Of a stretch of 64,000 nucleotides of DNA, positions 58,563-64,000 are shown one piece after another. Both the position numbers and the translations under genes were made by a program. The stretch is from Vulcanimicrobiota bacterium (GTDB lineage: Bacteria > Vulcanimicrobiota > Vulcanimicrobiia > Vulcanimicrobiales > Vulcanimicrobiaceae): NCBI GenBank assembly GCA_003140855.1, contig PLLF01000070.1, positions 1-64,000 on the forward strand. The letters run 5' to 3'. How positions within the stretch are numbered: the stretch's first letter is position 1; the number at the start of each line of letters is the position of its first letter. The notes beneath the pieces are model-generated. The model saw only the letters and a list, made by a program, of their open reading frames with translations. It did not search any database and had not been told where the DNA came from.

Positions 58563-59866
58563 GCCGGAGCGTTTTCTGTAGCCCGAACCGCTGCTTTGAG
58601 AGCGTTATCCAAGTCCCACATAAGATCGTCGGCGTCTTCCAGCCCTACGGAGAGCCGAATGCTTTCGGGTGCGACGCCGGACTTGCGGAGCTCGTCGCCG
58701 TCGAGCTGCGAGTGCGTCGTCGACGCGGGATGAATGACGAGACTCTTCATGTCGCCGACGTTTGCGAGATGGCTCCACAGTTCGAGCGCATCTATGAAAC
58801 GGCGTGCAGCTTCGCGGCCCCCGCGAATGCCGAAAGTGAAAATCGAGCCTGCGCCGCGCGGAAGATACTTTTCTGCGAGCTTATGCTGGGGATGGGATGC
58901 GAATCCGGGATAGCTGACCCACTCCACTTCGGGCCGCTTGTCCAAGAATTCCGCCATCGCGCGCGCGTTGCGAACGTGCGCTTCCATGCGAATCGGAAGC
59001 GTTTCCAATCCCAGCAAGAGAAGCCAGGCATCCATCGGCGCCATCTGCGCGCCGACGTCGCGCAAAATTTCGGCGCGCGCGCGCATCAGGAACGCGTACT
59101 CGCCGAAGGTTTCGGTGAAAACTTTGTTGTGATAGCCCGGGCTCGCCTCCGAGAGTAGCGGAAAGCGTCCATTGTCCCACGGGAAGCGGCCGGATTCGAC
59201 CACCACGCCGCCGATGACGGTGCCATGACCGGAGATGAATTTCGTGGCCGAATGCGTGACGATGTCCGCGCCGTATTCGATCGGCCGGCAAAGGTATGGA
59301 GAAGCGAACGTGTTGTCGACGACCAGCGGAATGCCCGCGTCGTGGGCGATACCGGCCAAAGCTTTCAAATCGGCGATCGTTCCGGCTGGGTTGCCGATCG
59401 TTTCTGCAAACAACAATTTGGTTTCGGGTTTGACGGCCGCCGCGATGGCCGCATGGTCGTCGGCCGGCACGAAGGTCGTTTCAATTCCCAAACGTTTGAG
59501 CAGGACCGTAAACTGCGTGATCGTTCCGCCGTAAATATTCTGCGAACAGACCAGATGATCGCCGTTTTGTGCCAGCGATAAAACGACGCCGAGTTGTGCG
59601 GCCAGCCCGCTGGAAAAAGCGACGGCGCCAAGTCCGCCCTCCAGACTCGCCATGCGCTCTTCGAAAGCCGCGACGGTTGGGTTGCTGATCCGGCTGTAGA
59701 TGTGACCGTAGCTGCGCAGTTGGAAGAGCTCGGCCGCCTGCTCCGTGGAACCGAAGACATACGCCGCGGTTTGGTAGAGAGGCATGACGCGGGACCCCGT
59801 CACGGGGTCCGGGGGCGTGCCCGCATGAATGGCACGGGTCGCGAAGCCGAACTGGCGATCTTGCAT
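58559..59866 (-). CDS. metY: O-acetylhomoserine sulfhydrylase (Cys/Met metabolism PLP enzyme)
   Basis: FATRAIHAGTPPDPVTGSRVMPLYQTAAYVF, YSRISNPTVAAFEERMASLEGG, THSATKFISGHGTVIGG; start at ATG 59866 inside the longer ORF 58559..60778. Confidence 0.95.
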   Translation of the reverse strand: MQDRQFGFATRAIHAGTPPDPVTGSRVMPLYQTAAYVFGSTEQAAELFQLRSYGHIYSRISNPTVAAFEERMASLEGGLGAVAFSSGLAAQLGVVLSLAQNGDHLVCSQNIYGGTITQFTVLLKRLGIETTFVPADDHAAIAAAVKPETKLLFAETIGNPAGTIADLKALAGIAHDAGIPLVVDNTFASPYLCRPIEYGADIVTHSATKFISGHGTVIGGVVVESGRFPWDNGRFPLLSEASPGYHNKVFTETFGEYAFLMRARAEILRDVGAQMAPMDAWLLLLGLETLPIRMEAHVRNARAMAEFLDKRPEVEWVSYPGFASHPQHKLAEKYLPRGAGSIFTFGIRGGREAARRFIDALELWSHLANVGDMKSLVIHPASTTHSQLDGDELRKSGVAPESIRLSVGLEDADDLMWDLDNALKAAVRATENAPA

Positions 59867-59929
59867 GGTCACTTGTGCTTCGACCCGAACCTCCGGGGTA
59901 CCCCAGCGTAGTCGATAGGAGAGCGATCG

Positions 59930-61213
59930 ATGCCCATGACTTTGACGGAAAAGATCCTCGCGCGGCACGCCGCGCTCGACGCGGTCGAACCCGGACAGAT
60001 CATCAACGCGAAAGTCGATCTCGTGCTCGCCAACGAGCTCTCCGCGGCGGTCGCGATAGGCGTCATGCGCCAAATGAAAGGCGCGGATCGCGTTTTCGAC
60101 CGTGAAAAAATCGCGCTGGTGGAAGATCATTTCGTTCCGGCCAAAGACGCTCAGTCCGCCAAGATCGCGAAGTTGATGAAAGATTTTGCGATCGAGCAGA
60201 ACATCAAACATTTTTTCGACGTGGGCCGGGGCGGCATCGAACACGTCGTTCTTCCGGAAGAAGGGCTGGTTGCGCCGGGCGAGCTGATCGTCGGCGGCGA
60301 CTCGCACACGTGCACGTATGGCGCGTTCGGCGCGTTCGCGACCGGCATGGGGTCTACGGACATTGCGGCGGCTTTCGTACTCGGGGAAGTGTGGCTCAAG
60401 ATTCCGGCCAGCATCAAACTGATCTACAGCGGCAAGCCCGGCGAGATGGTGTTTGCCAAAGATATCATGCTCAAGACCGTCGGCACGCTCGGCATCGACG
60501 GCGCTACCTATCGCGCGATCGAATATCACGGCACCACGGTGGACGAGCTCTCGATTACCGGCCGCATCACGATGGCGAACATGGCGATCGAAGCCGGCGC
60601 GAAGAACGGCATCTTTCACGCCGACGCCAAGACGATTGCGTACGTCACGGAACGCACGGACCGCGATTTCATCGTCGAAAAAGCCGATCCCGACGCGCGC
60701 TACGAACGGAAGATAGAAATCGATATCGGGTCGCTGGAGCCGCAAGTCGCCTGCCCGCACACGCCCGACAACGTGCACTCGATCTCCGAAGTAACGCGCG
60801 ATGAGATTCTAGTGGACCAAGTCTTCATCGGTTCGTGCACCAACGGGTACATCGAAGATTTGCGCATCGTCGCCAAAATTCTCGACGGCAAGAAAATCGA
60901 TTCACGCCTGCGCGTCATTGTAAACCCGGGTTCGCAAAAAGTCTGGATGCAAGCCGCGGAAGAGGGAGTGCTCGGAAAACTGGCCGCCGCCGGATGCGTC
61001 GTGAATACGCCGGGCTGCGGCGCGTGTTTCGGCGGACACATGGGAACGCTGGGCGACGGCGAGCGATGCATCTCCACCACGAACCGCAATTACGTCGGCC
61101 GCATGGGTTCACCGAAGGCCGAAGTGTATCTGGCTTCGCCGGCGACGTGCGCCGTCTCGGCGCTGACCGGGCGGATCACCGATCCGCGCGTTGAAGCTGC
61201 GGTGACCGCCTAA
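59930..61213 (+). CDS. leuC: 3-isopropylmalate dehydratase large subunit
   Basis: MTLTEKILARHAALDAVEPGQIINAKVD, GGDSHTCTYGAFGAFATGMGSTDIA, FIGSCTNGYIEDLR, GCGACFGGHMGTLGDGERCISTTNRNYVGRMG. Confidence 0.95.
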   Translation: MPMTLTEKILARHAALDAVEPGQIINAKVDLVLANELSAAVAIGVMRQMKGADRVFDREKIALVEDHFVPAKDAQSAKIAKLMKDFAIEQNIKHFFDVGRGGIEHVVLPEEGLVAPGELIVGGDSHTCTYGAFGAFATGMGSTDIAAAFVLGEVWLKIPASIKLIYSGKPGEMVFAKDIMLKTVGTLGIDGATYRAIEYHGTTVDELSITGRITMANMAIEAGAKNGIFHADAKTIAYVTERTDRDFIVEKADPDARYERKIEIDIGSLEPQVACPHTPDNVHSISEVTRDEILVDQVFIGSCTNGYIEDLRIVAKILDGKKIDSRLRVIVNPGSQKVWMQAAEEGVLGKLAAAGCVVNTPGCGACFGGHMGTLGDGERCISTTNRNYVGRMGSPKAEVYLASPATCAVSALTGRITDPRVEAAVTA

Positions 61214-61719
61214 TGCAAGCTTCCCTGCGCGGCCACGCTCACAAATACGGCAAGAACGTCGACACGGACGTGATCATCCCGGGAAAGTATTGCAACATCA
61301 TCGATATTGCCGAGCTCGGTAAACACGCGATGGAAGGGTTAGATCCCGAGTATACATCCAGGATGAAACCCGGCGACGTGATCGTCGCCGATTCGAATTT
61401 CGGGTGCGGTTCGAGCCGCGAGGTCGCGCCGATCGCGATCAAGGGCTCCGGTACGTCGGCCGTGATCGCCAAGAGTTTTGCGCGGATATTCTACCGCAAC
61501 GCGCTCAACATCGGGTTGCCGATCTTCGAATCGCCCGAAGCGGTCGATGCCGTTGAAAGCGGCGACGAGCTGGAAATAGAACCCGCGGGCGGCGTGATCC
61601 GGAATCTTACGAAGAACGAAACCTACACTGCGGCGGCTTTTCCGCCCTTTATGCAGTCGCTCATCGACGCGGGCGGTTTGCAGCCGTACGTCGAGCGACG
61701 CTTAGCCGAAAAAGCTTAG
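61213..61719 (+). CDS. leuD: 3-isopropylmalate dehydratase small subunit
   Basis: KNVDTDVIIPGKYCNIIDIAELGKHAMEGLDPEY, ADSNFGCGSSREVAPIAIKGSGTSAVIAKSFARIFYRNALNIGLPI. Confidence 0.95.
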   Translation: MQASLRGHAHKYGKNVDTDVIIPGKYCNIIDIAELGKHAMEGLDPEYTSRMKPGDVIVADSNFGCGSSREVAPIAIKGSGTSAVIAKSFARIFYRNALNIGLPIFESPEAVDAVESGDELEIEPAGGVIRNLTKNETYTAAAFPPFMQSLIDAGGLQPYVERRLAEKA

Positions 61720-62219
61720 GGTACGCCCATCCCGCCGGCTCCCGGCGAAAGATTATCCAGCCAGTTGTATTTCGGGCGGTAAGCGGCGGTGAATGGGACG
61801 CTGTCGTTGCTCAACGCCAACATGCCGATCATGTCCGTAAACGAATCGTGCGCTCCGACGAAGGTGAGCGTTCCGCCGTTAGGCAGTGAAACGACCACGC
61901 GCACGTTCTTTCCATCGACAGAACCGAACAGCGGGTACTTCTTGCCGTCCTGATCCAGATACTCGCCGGTCAGCACGTTGTCTTTTTGGGTGATCTTGAA
62001 GTGCGTGTATGTTACGCCGGTGAGGCGCTGAATTTGGATTTCCCAAACGCCTGAGATGCCGACCCGCTGGACGTAGCTGTCTTTCGGTGGAGCGGGCGTG
62101 GCTTTCGTGGGGATCTTGACGCTCGCCGAAGCGGCCGGTGCCGGATGCGTGGCAGCGGGCCGCGGCGTGGGGGTTGCGGCGCTCGCAGCCAGCGTGACGA
62201 TCAATAGAAGAGGGTTCAC
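61716..62219 (-). CDS. Secreted hypothetical protein with Pro/Ala/Thr-rich N-terminus
   Basis: Signal peptide plus ATPTPRPAATHPAPAASASVKIPTKATPAPP; IQRLTGVTYTHFKITQKDNVLTGEYLDQDGKKYPLFGSVDG. Confidence 0.65.
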   Translation of the reverse strand: MNPLLLIVTLAASAATPTPRPAATHPAPAASASVKIPTKATPAPPKDSYVQRVGISGVWEIQIQRLTGVTYTHFKITQKDNVLTGEYLDQDGKKYPLFGSVDGKNVRVVVSLPNGGTLTFVGAHDSFTDMIGMLALSNDSVPFTAAYRPKYNWLDNLSPGAGGMGVP

Positions 62220-62342
62220 GGATGTCGGTACTCCTTCTGCTCCTTAACTACGCCCAGTGCCATTACGTTTCCGGGTAGAGGCCCGCTTGCTGGCCCCGCG
62301 GGGGAGGGCCCCCCTTGTCCCGGCTGATATAATGTTCTGGCT

Positions 62343-62615
62343 GTGAAAGAGAAGATTCATCCCAAATGGTATCCCGAGGCCCGCGTGCACTGCGCGTGCG
62401 GCAGCACCTTTACGACCGGATCGACGATTCCGGAGATCGCGGTTGAAATCTGCTCGGCCTGCCATCCGCTCTTCACCGGCCAGCAAAAATTCGTAGATAC
62501 CGCTGGCCGCGTTGACAAATTCCGTCAGCGCGAGCAGATCGCCAAGCGCAAGCAGGAAGAGGCCGCTGCGCGCAAAGCCAAGCGCGAGGCCGAAAAAGCC
62601 GCAGCCGAAGTTTAA
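62343..62615 (+). CDS. rpmE: 50S ribosomal protein L31
   Basis: [60 protein letters not shown]. Confidence 0.95.
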   Translation: MKEKIHPKWYPEARVHCACGSTFTTGSTIPEIAVEICSACHPLFTGQQKFVDTAGRVDKFRQREQIAKRKQEEAAARKAKREAEKAAAEV

Positions 62616-63701
62616 CTGAACCTCACAGATCGACTCGACGCGATAGCCAAGCGCTTCGACGAGATCGAAGGTGAGCTCGCGCACCCTTCTGAGACATTCG
62701 ATCAAGCGCGCTATACTGCGCTGGTAAAAGAACGCTCCGCCCTCGAAGAGACCGTCGAGGCTTATCGCGCGTATCGTAAGGTTGCCGAAGAGATCGCGGC
62801 CAACGACGAGTTGCTTAAGGATCGAAGTGACCCGGAGCTCGCGCAACTGGCCGAAGAAGAAGTCAAAGGGCTGCGCGAAAAAGGCAAAGAGCTCGAGGAC
62901 CGCCTGCAGCTCCTGCTCATCCCGAAAGATCCCGACGACGGAAAGGACGTGTTCATCGAAATTCGCGCCGGCGCGGGCGGCGACGAGGCGGCGATATTCG
63001 CGGGCGATCTCGCGCGCATGTACATGCGTTACGCGGAATCCCAAGGCATGCGCGTCGAATTTGTTTCGCAAAGCGAGAGCGACGCAGGCGGCTACAAAGA
63101 GATCGTTTTCGCCGTAAAAGGGCACTCTCCGTACCGGCACTTTAAACACGAATCGGGCGTTCACCGCGTGCAGCGCGTGCCCGTAACCGAAGCGCAAGGC
63201 CGCGTTCACACCAGCACGGCTACGGTCGCGGTGCTTCCTCAAGTGGACGACGATTTTCAGGTCGAGATAAAATCCTCCGATCTGCAGATCGATACGTACA
63301 AATCCAGTGGGGCCGGCGGCCAGTACGTCAACAAGACGGAATCGGCGATCCGCATAACGCACGTGCCGACCGGATTGATAGTGGCGTCGCAGCAAGAGCG
63401 CTCGCAGATTCAAAACCGCGAAAAAGCGATGGCGATGCTGCGCGCGATGCTGTACGATCGAAAGCGGCGCGAAGCCGAAGAAGCGGTCGGCTCGATGCGG
63501 CGTAGCCAAGTCGGCACGGGCGACCGTTCGGAGAAAATTCGCACGTACAACTATCCGCAAGATCGCATTACCGATCACCGGATCAACCAAAGCTTCGGCA
63601 ACCTGCGCGGCGTGATGGACGGCGCTATGGGACATATCGTGGACGAGCTGCTCAAGGACGAACGCACGCGGCTGCTCGCCGGGGAAGCGACGGTTGCCTG
63701 A
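62616..63701 (+). CDS. prfA: Peptide chain release factor 1; CTG start
   Basis: (L)NLTDRLDAIAKRFDEIEGELAHPSETFDQARYTALVKERSALEETVEAYRAYRKVAEEIAANDELLKD..., SSGAGGQYVNKTESAIRI (GGQ). First in-frame TTG is at 62811, inside the conserved domain. Confidence 0.93.
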   Translation: MNLTDRLDAIAKRFDEIEGELAHPSETFDQARYTALVKERSALEETVEAYRAYRKVAEEIAANDELLKDRSDPELAQLAEEEVKGLREKGKELEDRLQLLLIPKDPDDGKDVFIEIRAGAGGDEAAIFAGDLARMYMRYAESQGMRVEFVSQSESDAGGYKEIVFAVKGHSPYRHFKHESGVHRVQRVPVTEAQGRVHTSTATVAVLPQVDDDFQVEIKSSDLQIDTYKSSGAGGQYVNKTESAIRITHVPTGLIVASQQERSQIQNREKAMAMLRAMLYDRKRREAEEAVGSMRRSQVGTGDRSEKIRTYNYPQDRITDHRINQSFGNLRGVMDGAMGHIVDELLKDERTRLLAGEATVA

Positions 63702-64000
63702 CGATCGCGGGGGTGAGCCGGCAGCCTACATCACCGGTTATGCGGGCTTTTATAGACGGGAATTTAAGGTCGACGAACGCGTGCTGATCCCGCGCCCCGA
63801 GACGGAACATCTGATAGAAGATGCGCTGGAGTTCTTAGGCGCTAGAGGACCTGCGCGCGTGCTGGATGTGGGCACGGGCAGCGGCGCGATCGCGTGCACG
63901 ATCGCGTGCGAGATACGCGATGCGGTCATTGAGGCGACGGACATCAGCGCAGACGCGTTGTCGGTCGCGCGGGAAAACGCGGCTCGGCTCGGAGTCGCGG
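63694..64000 (+). CDS. prmC: Release-factor glutamine methyltransferase PrmC (HemK), cut by window edge; N-terminal domain absent
   Basis: EPAAYITGYAGFYRREFKVDERVLIPRPETEHLIEDALEFL...VLDVGTGSGAIACTIA; TTG start overlapping the prfA end. Confidence 0.9.
   Translation, partial: MPDDRGGEPAAYITGYAGFYRREFKVDERVLIPRPETEHLIEDALEFLGARGPARVLDVGTGSGAIACTIACEIRDAVIEATDISADALSVARENAARLGVA

Noticed and set aside
59786-59806. GACCCCGTCACGGGGTC perfect inverted repeat
   Set aside because: Lies inside metY coding sequence and encodes the conserved PDPVTGSR motif; likely a codon-driven palindrome
59867-60778. The 739-aa ORF extends the metY frame antisense across leuC (N-terminal ~304 residues)
   Set aside because: metY homology begins at MQDRQFGFATRAIHAG (start 59866). 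The upstream part is antisense to a clear leuC; long antisense open frames are common at this GC and codon bias
62322-62333. GATATAATG upstream of rpmE as a promoter
   Set aside because: Good -10-like hexamer but no convincing -35 at 16-18 nt; kept out of the feature list
62244-63635. 463-aa minus-strand ORF opposite prfA
   Set aside because: Fully antisense to a confident prfA/rpmE pair; Phe/Arg/His-rich composition typical of shadow ORFs

Overview
High-GC bacterial chromosome window, almost entirely coding, mostly housekeeping genes, with no phage, transposase, rRNA, tRNA or CRISPR array that I could see. Recognisable blocks: (1) Mo-cofactor genes (moaD, moaE, moeB/thiF-rhodanese, moaA) interleaved with queG, phzF and aldo/keto reductase genes; (2) an ECF sigma / anti-sigma-TonB / cytochrome c / photolyase run; (3) the classic rpsB-tsf-pyrH-frr-uppS-cdsA-dxr-rseP-ispG...proS string, preceded by a csrA gene (54 aa) that the ORF track misses; (4) a cell-envelope block with an Amj-type lipid II flippase, three GT-C-like membrane proteins and GtrA; (5) nadE, cinA and a subtilisin lipoprotein next to a BlaI / truncated-BlaR pair with a visible palindromic operator; (6) a tightly overlapping minus-strand operon metY - CoA-binding - luxE-like - luxC-like - class III aminotransferase - Gfo/Idh/MocA, which looks like a carboxylate-to-aldehyde-to-amine module; (7) leuCD, rpmE, prfA and a prmC that lacks its N-terminal domain. 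The most unexpected sequence-level signal is that several genes with conserved N-termini (prfA, amj, the anti-sigma factor) have no in-frame ATG/GTG/TTG where the protein must start, but do have CTG. This implies real CTG (and perhaps ATT) initiation in this genome. All family assignments come from reading the translations, not from database searches.
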